From assembly GCA_964525555.1 (NCBI GenBank), contig CAZGHN010000029.1, forward strand, positions 1 to 10,105: DNA of 10,105 nt. Direction: 5' to 3'. The notes under the pieces were generated by a model that was given only the letters and a program-made list of their open reading frames with translations, ran no database searches and was not told the origin of the DNA. The stretch comes from JAFGHJ01 sp964525555. GTDB lineage: Bacteria; Hydrothermota; UBA3072. Made by a program: the position numbers and the translations under genes. Below, piece after piece: positions 1-7,502 of the stretch (the stretch's first letter is position 1; the number at the start of each line of letters is the position of its first letter).

Positions 1-107
1 GGCTTACTATAGTTAAGAAGATAATAGACTTATACAAAGGGAGTATATGGGTTGATTCCGAAATTGGTAAAGGCACTACATTCTATTTCACCCTCCCAAA
101 ACAATAG
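1..107 (+). CDS. 3' end of a propeller-type sensor histidine kinase (partial)
   Basis: The reading frame entering at base 3 (bases 1-2 belong to the preceding codon) encodes 34 residues ending in TLPKQ, then TAG at 105-107. They match the end of the HATPase_c domain of the next gene almost residue for residue: the L-T-I-V-K-K-I-I-D-L-Y helix, the G-x-I-W-V-[DE]-S-E-I-G-K-G-T strand region and the F-Y-F-T-L terminal strand. Aligned without gaps, 96 of 105 bases equal 3187-3291. What is visible is therefore the C-terminus of another copy of the same kinase family, and the rest lies upstream of the window. That it also carries propeller and Y_Y_Y domains is inferred from its neighbours. The following gene starts 7 nt after the stop, so co-transcription is likely. 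Confidence 0.9.
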   Translation, partial: LTIVKKIIDLYKGSIWVDSEIGKGTTFYFTLPKQ

Positions 108-114
108 GTTGATC

Positions 115-3100
115 ATGTTTAGAAGATTGCTGTTTATAGTTATATTTTTACAGGGTAGCCAAATATATGGTCACGAGCCGTACATTAAGTTTGAACATAT
201 CACCACTAAAGATGGTCTTTCGCACAGCTGGGTAAGGTGTATATATAGGGATAGCTATGGGTATATGTGGTTCGGAACCGGAAACAACGGAATAAACAAA
301 TATGATGGCTATAATTTCACTTTATACAAAAACGATCCCAAGAATCAAAACAGTCTAAGTCACAACTCAATCGACGTCATAATCGAAGATAAGAAACGTA
401 ACCTTTGGGTTGGAACACAAGATGGACTCAATAAATACGACCGCGAGCAGGATAAGTTTATCCCTGTTACCAATCTTTATGATGCGAATATAAATTCAAT
501 TTGCGAGTGGGATAACGGGAAGTTCTATATAACAACTGCAAACGACCTCATATTGTTAGATACTGAAAACGACTCGATTTTTTATATAATTAATGTAAGT
601 GAAAACTTAGGATATACATTTCGAGTAAGAGGATTAATAAAATATAATAATAAACTCTTTGTTGGCACTCGGAACGGTCTCTTTTCACTAGACCCTACCA
701 ATAATAATATTACAGCCGTAAAAAAGGATATTGATGTCCGTTCGATTTATCAGGACAGCAAAGGAAAACTCTGGATAGGCACACAGGAATACGGACTGTT
801 TTCCATGACTTACGAGAACAACAATCCGAACAAACCAGTATTTAAGAATTACAGACATAATCCTAACAACAAAAACAGTATAGCCCCTGGATCAATCGTA
901 GCATTACAAGAAGACAATAATGGATTCTTATGGATAGGTACTGGAAACAATGGCATATATTTAAAAGATCTAGAGGATCATAATAAGAACAAAGCTAACT
1001 TCTACCATTACACAAATGAACCCAATAATAATTCCAGTCTTTCCAATGACGGAATTACATTTATTTATAAGGATCGCGAAGGAACCATATGGGTCGGCAC
1101 CTTTAACGGTGGAATAAATTACTATAATAAAATATTGTATAAATTCCGGTCTATAAAACAAGATCCAAATAATTCAAATAGCCTCAACAGCAACAATATA
1201 GGTGTTATTTATGAAGAAGGAAATCTTTTATGGGTCGGCACACAAAAGGGTTTAAATATCTTAAACCGAAAAAACAATAGATGGCAACATTTTGCACATG
1301 ACCCAAGTAATAGTAAAAGCTTAGGTTCCAATTCAATCTGTTCAATATTCAGAGATAGCCAAAAAAATATGTGGATAGGGACTTGGGCAGGCGGATTAAA
1401 TCTTTTCAACGAAACGAAAAAGACATTCACCCGCTATTTGCATGATGATAAAAACATATCCAGTATTAGCAATAATAATATCTTCGGCATATCAGAAGAT
1501 AAAGATGGAACGTTATGGATTGCAACAATGGGGGGCGGACTTAATAAGTTCGACTATGAAACAAATACCTTTAAGAAATATACCAACAATCCAAATGACG
1601 AAACCAGCATTTCAAGCGACTGGGTAAAAATAGTTTTAGAAAACCACTATGGGGAAATTTGGATTGCTACAAGCGCAGGCGCCGACTTACTTAAAAAGAA
1701 AGAAGAAGTCTTTTATCGTTTCCGCCACGATGGAGACAACCCAAACAGCATCAGTACTAACTCCATTATTACACTTTTCGAAGATAGTAAGAATAACTTA
1801 TGGTTTGTTACGGAAAACGGTCTAAACATCTTTAACCGGAACAGCAACAATTTTTCTTTCTATACCGAAGAAGACGGCTTGCCAAACAATATTATACGAG
1901 GGGTCTGCGAAGATGACCATGGAAATCTTTGGATAAGCACTAATAAAGGAATATCAAAATTTATAAACGGAATAAACCGTCCCGAGAGCCCCGTTTTCAG
2001 GAATTACGACGCCAGCGATGGACTCCCGGGAAACGAATTTAACAGCCGCTCATGCTTTAAAGTTAAAGACGGCAAGATGTATTTCGGAGGAAATCATGGG
2101 TTAGCTGTATTTCATCCGGACAGTGTAAAAGAAAATCCTAATAAACCAGAAATTATATTTTCAGATTTCTTAATTTTCAATAAATCGGTCGCAATCGGGG
2201 AAAAAGATTCTCCTTTATCAAACCATATAAGCTTAACAAAAGAGATCGTTCTTTCATATAATCAATCGGTAATCAGCATTCATTACGCAGGACTGAATTA
2301 CCTCGCACCAGAAAAATGTAAGTTTGCTTTCATGTTAGAAGGCTTCGAAAAAGAGTGGAATTATGTCGGTAATAAAAGAGAGGCGACTTATACGAATTTG
2401 GACCCCGGGAAATACATTTTTAGAGTAAAAGGTTCCAACAACGATGGGGTATGGAACGAAGAAGGAACTTCGCTAAAAATAATCATCACCCCACCCTTCT
2501 GGATGACAATATGGTTCAGACTAATTATGATAGTCTTGATAATTTTAGCCGTTTATACAATACACTTGGTTAAAGTAAGGAATATTGTAGAATATGGGCG
2601 TAAACTTGAAATAAAAGTCGCAGAAAGAACTAAAGACCTGCAAGATTTTGCATATATAGTATCTCACGATTTAAAAGCACCTCTTCGAGGTATTAACGAA
2701 TTATCAGGCTGGATTTACGAAGACTATAATAAATTGCTCGACAAAGAAGGAAAAGAAAATCTAAAATTGCTTAAAGGGAGAACTGCAAAGATGAACAGCA
2801 TGATTCAAGGCATCTTAGAATACTCAAGAGTAGGAAGAACCGAACTGAAAACCGAAACAATCGATTTAAACAATTTAGTAGAGGGTATAATCGACCTTTT
2901 AGCCGCTCCCAAGAATATAAAGATTACGATAGAGGATAAATTACCGGAATACACGGCAAACAAGACCCGTTTAGGCGAAGTCTTTCAGAATATCATTAGC
3001 AACGCCATAAAGTATATAGATAAACCCAAAGGAATTATTAAAATTAGTTGCACAGACGAAGGAAACCAGTGGAAGTTCGGTATATCAGACAACGGACCCG

Positions 3101-3291
3101 GCATCGAAGAAAAACACTACGAGGAAATATTCAAAATATTCCAGATGTTAGACTCAACACCAAAAGAGGGAAGCACAGGCATTGGACTTACGATAGTTAA
3201 GAAGATAATAGACTTATACGAAGGGAGGATATGGGTTGAATCCGAAATCGGCAAAGGAACTACATTCTATTTCACCCTTCCGAAACAATAG
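115..3291 (+). CDS. Two-component sensor histidine kinase with 14-bladed Reg_prop periplasmic sensor
   Basis: This is a membrane sensor kinase of 1058 aa. Residues 1-19 form a signal peptide (M-F-R-R, hydrophobic core, cleavage near Y-G). About residues 24-670 hold 14 blade motifs of the W-[IVF]-G-T-x-x-G-[LI]-N type, from W52 (MWFGT) to Y656 (MYFGG), fitting two seven-bladed propellers. The Y_Y_Y domain spans about 733-795 (EGFEKEWNYVG, PGKYIFRVKGSN) and a single transmembrane helix about 797-819. The HisKA H-box has phospho-acceptor H851. HATPase_c has the N-box (N963), DNGPGI (D992) and GSTGIGL (1019-1025). There is no receiver or AraC domain after the kinase, unlike Bacteroides HTCS hybrids. 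An ATG at 52 is in frame but lies inside the previous gene and precedes the signal peptide, so ATG 115 is preferred. A weak AGGT overlaps the upstream TAG. The ligand is unknown; in related sensors it is often a glycan fragment, but nothing here shows that. Confidence 0.94.
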   Translation: MFRRLLFIVIFLQGSQIYGHEPYIKFEHITTKDGLSHSWVRCIYRDSYGYMWFGTGNNGINKYDGYNFTLYKNDPKNQNSLSHNSIDVIIEDKKRNLWVGTQDGLNKYDREQDKFIPVTNLYDANINSICEWDNGKFYITTANDLILLDTENDSIFYIINVSENLGYTFRVRGLIKYNNKLFVGTRNGLFSLDPTNNNITAVKKDIDVRSIYQDSKGKLWIGTQEYGLFSMTYENNNPNKPVFKNYRHNPNNKNSIAPGSIVALQEDNNGFLWIGTGNNGIYLKDLEDHNKNKANFYHYTNEPNNNSSLSNDGITFIYKDREGTIWVGTFNGGINYYNKILYKFRSIKQDPNNSNSLNSNNIGVIYEEGNLLWVGTQKGLNILNRKNNRWQHFAHDPSNSKSLGSNSICSIFRDSQKNMWIGTWAGGLNLFNETKKTFTRYLHDDKNISSISNNNIFGISEDKDGTLWIATMGGGLNKFDYETNTFKKYTNNPNDETSISSDWVKIVLENHYGEIWIATSAGADLLKKKEEVFYRFRHDGDNPNSISTNSIITLFEDSKNNLWFVTENGLNIFNRNSNNFSFYTEEDGLPNNIIRGVCEDDHGNLWISTNKGISKFINGINRPESPVFRNYDASDGLPGNEFNSRSCFKVKDGKMYFGGNHGLAVFHPDSVKENPNKPEIIFSDFLIFNKSVAIGEKDSPLSNHISLTKEIVLSYNQSVISIHYAGLNYLAPEKCKFAFMLEGFEKEWNYVGNKREATYTNLDPGKYIFRVKGSNNDGVWNEEGTSLKIIITPPFWMTIWFRLIMIVLIILAVYTIHLVKVRNIVEYGRKLEIKVAERTKDLQDFAYIVSHDLKAPLRGINELSGWIYEDYNKLLDKEGKENLKLLKGRTAKMNSMIQGILEYSRVGRTELKTETIDLNNLVEGIIDLLAAPKNIKITIEDKLPEYTANKTRLGEVFQNIISNAIKYIDKPKGIIKISCTDEGNQWKFGISDNGPGIEEKHYEEIFKIFQMLDSTPKEGSTGIGLTIVKKIIDLYEGRIWVESEIGKGTTFYFTLPKQ
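3187..3291 (+). repeat. Second copy of the kinase 3'-end direct repeat (first copy 3-107)
   Basis: Ungapped alignment of 3-107 with 3187-3291 gives 96 identical bases of 105, and both copies end at a TAG stop followed by a 7-nt spacer and an ATG. The homology is coding, being two paralogous HATPase_c C-termini. It marks the tandem unit boundary rather than a mobile element. The third kinase, ending at 6550, is recognisably related but more diverged here and lacks the stop at this point. Confidence 0.8.
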
Positions 3292-3298
3292 GTAGACT

Positions 3299-6200
3299 AT
3301 GCTTAAAAAGATCATATTTATAGTTTTATTAATTCAATGCGGTAATGTATATGCGAAACGACCGCAAATTGAATTTAAACATTTAAAAGTGAAGGATGGA
3401 CTTTCACAAAGCTGGGTAAGATCAATATGCCAGGATCGATATGGATTGATGTGGTTCGGCACTAATAATGGTTTAAATAAGTACGACGGCTATAATTTTA
3501 CCGTTTACAAAAATAGTCCTGCCGATGAAACCAGTCTCAGTAATAATGGCATCGAATCTATATATGAGGACAAAATCGGAAATTTATGGGTAGGAACGGA
3601 AAACGGATTAAACCTTTACGACAGGGAAAATGACCGTTTCATCTATATTAGTGCTTTTCTCCGAAGAAGGATCAATGGTATTTTAGAACTTAAAGACGGA
3701 AGGCTCTTTCTGACATGTAGTAACTACGGGCTATATTTATATAACCCTAAAAACGACAGCATCATTTCCTTCTTACCTGATGAAAATGACGCTTATAGTT
3801 TAAGCAGCGACGAACTAAACAGCATTTTAATGGACGACAACGGCAATATCTGGATCGGGACTAAAGACGGATTGAATTTACTGGATACTCTAAACTACAA
3901 ATTTGTCCATTTTAAAAATGACAAAAATGATAAAAATAGCATCGGGGACAATAATATTCAAGCGTTATATCGAGATAGTAAAAACAGAATATGGGTGGGA
4001 ACCCTTAGTGGATTAAGTTTATTGAAATACAATAAAACAGCGCCTGAGAAGAGTGTCTTTATCAATTACAAATACAATCCGAACAATGCAGAAAGCATAA
4101 GTGATGGTAAGATCATGGCAATCGTAGAGGATAAATACGGTTATTTATGGATAGGCTCTGAGGAGACCGGATTGAATTTTCTTGATTTAAATAGTTTTCA
4201 AGAAGACAATGCTGTTTTCTACAATTTTCAAAATAATCCCGTTGATAATACCAGCCTATCACATGACAATATTGAAGCTCTTTATGAAGACAAAAATGGA
4301 AGTATATGGGTAGGAACCTTTGGAGATGGTATCAATATGTACAACAAATTAGTGAAAAAATTCACTCATTACAAAAGGGACGCAAACAATCCCAACAGCT
4401 TAAATAATAATTTTGTCAATGCACTTCTTGAAGACGGAGATTATTTATGGATTGGTACCGACGAAGGCTTAAATATATTCAATAGAAAGAATAAAACATT
4501 TAAAAATTTCGTTAATGATCCACTTGATAACAAAAGCTTAGGTTCAAATGGTGTACATGCTATAAAAAGAGACAGCAGTGGCAACATCTGGATCGGAACC
4601 TGGGGAGGCGGATTAAATTTATTTAACAGTAAGACCAATACCTTCACCCGTTTCGAACATGATCCAAACGACGATACAAGTATTGGATCCAATAATATTT
4701 TCGCCATCATCGAGGGCCAGAACGGAGAGTTATGGATAGCTACCATGGGCGGGGGGCTGAATTTATTTGATTATAAAAAAAGAACATTTAAAAGATACAT
4801 GCATGACGACAATGACGAAAACGGTATAACAACAATAGCAGACGACTGGATAAGGACAGTATATAAAAACAGCTACGGTGAAATATGGCTGTCTGCCAGT
4901 AGAACGGTCGATTTGTTTGATAAAAAGACAGAGAAATTTATACATTTTTCACATGATAGAAACGATATTAATAGCATAAGTTATGACGGAGCTAACTTAT
5001 TTTTCGAAGACAGCAAAAAAAACTTATGGATAGGCACCGTTGGAGGTCTGAATGTATTTAATAGAGAAGAAAACACTTTCAGCTATTATCAGCAAGAAGA
5101 TGGCTTACCAAATAATCAAATAAACGGAATATTAGAAGACGATCACGGAAATCTTTGGATAAGCACCAACAAAGGAATATCAAAATTTGTAAATGGGATA
5201 AATCGCACCGAAAATCCGATTTTCAAGAATTACGACGTCAGTGATGGACTTCAGGGAAATGAATTCAGACCGCGTTCTTTTTGTAAAGGTAAAGATGGAA
5301 CAATTTATTTCGGAGGAAAAAACGGCTTCAACGTCTTCCATCCGGACAGCATAAAAGAAAACCCATACAAGCCTCCGGTGGTAATAACTAAATTTTTACT
5401 ATTTAATAAGGATGCCTCTATTGGAACGGAAGATTCGCCTCTGAAAAAACATATTAGCGTCACAAAAGAAATCATTCTATCCTATAAACACTCGGTGTTC
5501 ACCCTTGAATATGCAGCGCTTAATTTTTTGGTCCCGGAGAGAAACCAATACGCTTTTAAGTTAGAAGGATTCGAAGAAAAATGGAATTATGTCGGAAATA
5601 AAAGAGAGGCAACTTACACGAATTTAGCCCCGGGGAAATATATATTCCGCGTAAAAGGTTCGAATAACGATGGGGTATGGAACGAAGAAGGAGCTTCACT
5701 TAAAATCATTGTAACTCCTCCTTACTGGAAAACCCTGTGGTTTAGAATCTCAATGATAATGCTTGCAATTATGATTGCCTATGCAACTTACGAAATTCGA
5801 GTCAGGAGTATAGTGGAATATGGACACAAACTTGAGGCTAAAGTGGCAGAAAGAACAAAGGATTTGGAGAAATTTGCATATATAGTAGCCCACGATTTAA
5901 AAGCACCTCTTCGAGGTATAAACCAATTAGCAGAATGGACAACAGAAGATTACTCCAAAGCACTTGATAAAAAAGGCAGGGAAAATTTAAAGATGCTTGG
6001 AGAGCGAACCAAACTCACAAATAATATAATAGAGCGTTTACTTGAATATTCAAGAATAGTAAGAATTGAAGAAAAAACGGAAAAAATAGACTTAAACGAT
6101 TTACTGCAAAATGCATTCGATTCCCTAGAACCTCCCGATAATATAAAGATCAAATTAGAAAACAAACTACCAGAATACATAGCAGACAGAAGGCATCTAA

Positions 6201-6550
6201 CCTTGCTTTTCGAAAATCTCTTAAGCAATGCCATAAACTTTATGGATAAACCTAAAGGTCTTATTAAAGTTAGTTGTGTAGAAGAAAACAGTGATTGGAA
6301 ATTCGCTATTTCCGACAACGGACCAGGCATAGAAGAAAAATATTTCGAAAAAGTATTTGAAATGTTCCAGACCCTGGACCACAAAAAGACATACAAAAGT
6401 ACAGGAATAGGTCTGGCAACAGCTAAGAAAATAATAACTTTATACAAAGGAAAAATATGGATTGAATCTAAAAAGGGCTTTGGAACCACTTTCTACTTTA
6501 CTCTATCGAAAAACAGAAATAGGAGAATTTCATGGACGAAAAACAGATAA
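3299..6550 (+). CDS. Paralogous 14-bladed Reg_prop/Y_Y_Y sensor histidine kinase
   Basis: This 1083-aa tandem paralogue of the preceding gene starts 7 nt after that gene's stop. The signal peptide is about residues 1-20 (M-L-K-K, hydrophobic core, V-Y-A). Fourteen blade motifs run from W52 (MWFGT) to Y670 (IYFGG). The Y_Y_Y domain spans about 750-808 (W762 in EKWNYVG) and the transmembrane helix about 813-831. The H-box YIVAHDLKAPLRG has H865. HATPase_c has N977 (LLSNAINF), DNGPGI with D1006, and STGIGLAT at 1034-1041. All residues expected for an active kinase are present. The C-terminal modules are nearly identical to the preceding kinase, while the first propeller is much more diverged, suggesting a different ligand but a shared partner. 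The end is unusual: instead of stopping after the FTL strand, the frame runs through the next gene's Shine-Dalgarno and start, adding a basic tail (NRNRRISWTKNR) and a 19-nt overlap. Confidence 0.94.
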   Translation: MLKKIIFIVLLIQCGNVYAKRPQIEFKHLKVKDGLSQSWVRSICQDRYGLMWFGTNNGLNKYDGYNFTVYKNSPADETSLSNNGIESIYEDKIGNLWVGTENGLNLYDRENDRFIYISAFLRRRINGILELKDGRLFLTCSNYGLYLYNPKNDSIISFLPDENDAYSLSSDELNSILMDDNGNIWIGTKDGLNLLDTLNYKFVHFKNDKNDKNSIGDNNIQALYRDSKNRIWVGTLSGLSLLKYNKTAPEKSVFINYKYNPNNAESISDGKIMAIVEDKYGYLWIGSEETGLNFLDLNSFQEDNAVFYNFQNNPVDNTSLSHDNIEALYEDKNGSIWVGTFGDGINMYNKLVKKFTHYKRDANNPNSLNNNFVNALLEDGDYLWIGTDEGLNIFNRKNKTFKNFVNDPLDNKSLGSNGVHAIKRDSSGNIWIGTWGGGLNLFNSKTNTFTRFEHDPNDDTSIGSNNIFAIIEGQNGELWIATMGGGLNLFDYKKRTFKRYMHDDNDENGITTIADDWIRTVYKNSYGEIWLSASRTVDLFDKKTEKFIHFSHDRNDINSISYDGANLFFEDSKKNLWIGTVGGLNVFNREENTFSYYQQEDGLPNNQINGILEDDHGNLWISTNKGISKFVNGINRTENPIFKNYDVSDGLQGNEFRPRSFCKGKDGTIYFGGKNGFNVFHPDSIKENPYKPPVVITKFLLFNKDASIGTEDSPLKKHISVTKEIILSYKHSVFTLEYAALNFLVPERNQYAFKLEGFEEKWNYVGNKREATYTNLAPGKYIFRVKGSNNDGVWNEEGASLKIIVTPPYWKTLWFRISMIMLAIMIAYATYEIRVRSIVEYGHKLEAKVAERTKDLEKFAYIVAHDLKAPLRGINQLAEWTTEDYSKALDKKGRENLKMLGERTKLTNNIIERLLEYSRIVRIEEKTEKIDLNDLLQNAFDSLEPPDNIKIKLENKLPEYIADRRHLTLLFENLLSNAINFMDKPKGLIKVSCVEENSDWKFAISDNGPGIEEKYFEKVFEMFQTLDHKKTYKSTGIGLATAKKIITLYKGKIWIESKKGFGTTFYFTLSKNRNRRISWTKNR
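6521..6525 (+). promoter_or_regulatory. Shine-Dalgarno AGGAG for the first receiver gene
   Basis: A perfect AGGAG lies 6 nt before ATG 6532 and inside the coding region of the upstream kinase. It supports the 6532 start and suggests translational coupling, since ribosomes finishing the kinase pass over the site and terminate at 6550. Confidence 0.75.
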
Positions 6551-6942
6551 TACTTTTGGTTGAAGACGATGAAGTGGACATAAAAAGCGTTAAAAGAGCT
6601 TTTAAAGACATAAATATCAAAAATCCACTTACAACAAAAAACAACGGCGAAGAAGCATTGGAATATCTAAGAAAAGAAAATAATAAACTCCCGGGTTTAA
6701 TACTTCTAGATTTAAAAATGCCCAGAATGAACGGCCTGGAATTTTTAAAAATTGTTAAAAAAGAAGATAAACTCAAAAGTATTCCCATCATCGCACTTAC
6801 AACCTCAAACGAAAATAAAGATAAAACAGAGAGTTTCAATCTTGGAGTATCCGGATATATGATAAAACCTGTTAACTATAGGGATTTCGTCGAGGTAATC
6901 AGAATAATTAAAACATACTGGACTTTATCCGAGTCTCCTTAA
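6532..6942 (+). CDS. Single-domain response regulator (Rcp1-like receiver)
   Basis: This 136-aa protein consists only of a CheY-like receiver domain. The acidic pocket is E11/D12/D13 in ILLVEDD, the phospho-acceptor is D60 in LILLDLKMP, the switch residue is T90 in ALTTS and the conserved lysine is K112 in KP. The LDLxMPRMNGLEFLK segment and the C-terminal YWTLSESP resemble the stand-alone receivers of the Rcp1 type, which ends in a similar FW segment. No DNA-binding or enzymatic output domain follows. The likely role is to accept phosphate from the propeller kinases encoded just upstream, whose H-box type is the one usually paired with such receivers; that pairing is inferred. The gene begins inside the kinase gene (19-nt overlap) behind a strong Shine-Dalgarno. 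It is about 71% identical (97 of 136 positions, counted by eye) to the receiver at 7089-7502. Confidence 0.93.
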   Translation: MDEKQIILLVEDDEVDIKSVKRAFKDINIKNPLTTKNNGEEALEYLRKENNKLPGLILLDLKMPRMNGLEFLKIVKKEDKLKSIPIIALTTSNENKDKTESFNLGVSGYMIKPVNYRDFVEVIRIIKTYWTLSESP

Positions 6943-6970
6943 ATAAAAAATGAATGCTAATTTAAAAAGA

Positions 6971-6999
6971 TTGTCAAATAATTTTCACATATATTTTCG
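6971..6999 (+). promoter_or_regulatory. Possible promoter in the 146-nt gap between the two receiver genes
   Basis: TTGTCA at 6971-6976 is followed by TATTTTCG at 6992-6999. Read as a Bacteroidota-type promoter, it is TTG, 18 nt, then a 7-of-8 match to TAnnTTTG. Read as an ordinary sigma-70 promoter, it is 5 of 6 in the -35 with a short 15-nt spacer and a weak -10. In sequence this AT-rich, such matches occur by chance, so it is only a candidate. It would give the 7089-8989 pair transcription independent of the kinases. Confidence 0.2.
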
Positions 7000-7014
7000 A
7001 TTTCGCCTATCGCA

Positions 7015-7029
7015 AAAATCTAAGATTTT
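7015..7029. repeat. Perfect 15-bp palindrome (AAAATCT-A-AGATTTT) in the intergenic gap
   Basis: Two 7-bp arms are separated by one base, and the match stops at both edges. The one-base centre is too tight for an RNA hairpin of this composition, and no T-run follows directly, so it is not a convincing terminator. Its position between the possible promoter at 6971-6999 and the receiver start at 7089 would suit a protein-binding operator, but chance in AT-rich DNA is also plausible. The rest of the gap 6943-7088 shows no gene or RNA that I can recognise. Confidence 0.3.
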
Positions 7030-7076
7030 AACAATCAACTACTTAACTTTTGGAACATTTTTTTTAAGAATAAAAA

Positions 7077-7082
7077 AGGGGG
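7077..7082 (+). promoter_or_regulatory. Shine-Dalgarno AGGGGG for the second receiver gene
   Basis: A purine run, AAAAAAGGGGG, ends 6 nt before ATG 7089. It stands out from the AT-rich surroundings and supports this start codon. Confidence 0.6.
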
Positions 7083-7088
7083 TAAAAA

Positions 7089-7502
7089 ATGAATTATAAA
7101 CAAAACATACTATTAGTTGAAGACGATACAGTAGATATAAAAAGCGTAAAAAGAGCTTTTAAAGAACTCAACGTTACCAATCCGTTGGTTGTAACCAACA
7201 ATGGCGAAGATGCCATTAAATATCTAATGAAGAATAGTAATAATCTACCGGCCCTAATACTTTTAGATTTAAATATGCCCAGAATGAATGGTCTGGAATT
7301 TTTAAAAATCATAAAAAAGAACGACAAGTTCAAAAAAACCCCTGTCATCGCACTAACAACCTCTGATGAAGATAGAGACAAAACAGAGAGTTTTAATTCC
7401 GGAATTTCGGGATACATGTTAAAACCTGTTGATTATAAAGATTTCGTTGAAGTTATCAAAACAATCAGGCTATATTGGACTCTTTCGGAGATGCCACAAT
7501 GA
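7089..7502 (+). CDS. Second single-domain response regulator (Rcp1-like receiver)
   Basis: This 137-aa receiver-only protein is a close paralogue of the one at 6532-6942. It keeps all receiver residues: E11/D12/D13 in ILLVEDD, phospho-acceptor D60 in LILLDLNMP, T90 in ALTTS and K112 in LKP. It has the same C-terminal YWTLSE segment and no output domain. Differences from the first copy cluster at surface positions of the N-terminal half (residues 26-55), while the alpha1 helix (D-I-K-S-V-K-R-A-F-K), which usually contacts the kinase, is identical. Both receivers may therefore be served by the same kinases (inference). Its TGA stop overlaps the next gene's ATG, so it is translationally coupled to the REC-PAS-kinase and is probably a functional partner of it. 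Confidence 0.93.
   Translation: MNYKQNILLVEDDTVDIKSVKRAFKELNVTNPLVVTNNGEDAIKYLMKNSNNLPALILLDLNMPRMNGLEFLKIIKKNDKFKKTPVIALTTSDEDRDKTESFNSGISGYMLKPVDYKDFVEVIKTIRLYWTLSEMPQ
7487..7490 (+). promoter_or_regulatory. Shine-Dalgarno GGAG deciding the start at 7499
   Basis: GGAG lies 8 nt before ATG 7499, within the end of the receiver gene. The longer in-frame start at 7475 has no comparable site and would add eight residues encoded within the upstream gene, so 7499 with its ATGA stop/start overlap is preferred. Confidence 0.65.

Noticed and set aside
52..114. Upstream ATG start for the first complete kinase
   Set aside because: It lies within the previous kinase's coding region and would put 21 polar residues before a clear signal peptide; ATG 115 gives a normal signal sequence right after the upstream stop.
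3299..3360. Lipoprotein signal (Cys in the signal peptide, L-I-Q-C) in the second complete kinase
   Set aside because: Gln at -1 does not fit a lipobox, and a V-Y-A signal peptidase I site follows. The Cys in the signal peptide of the gene at 9103 (S-I-C) fails for the same kind of reason.
115..5330. Short repeated Asn-rich segments (such as NPNNxxS) as a DNA repeat array
   Set aside because: They recur once per blade as the inter-blade linker of Reg_prop repeats, so they are explained by the protein fold rather than by a DNA-level repeat or CRISPR.
5950..6489. 179-aa open frame on the minus strand
   Set aside because: It lies entirely antisense to the HisKA/HATPase_c region of a well-supported kinase, has no recognisable domain, and its hydrophobic, Ser/Leu-rich composition is what the complement of this coding sequence would produce. 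The other minus-strand frames were dropped for the same reason.
6943..6975. Rho-independent terminator after the first receiver gene
   Set aside because: There are A-runs but no GC-containing hairpin followed by a T-run.
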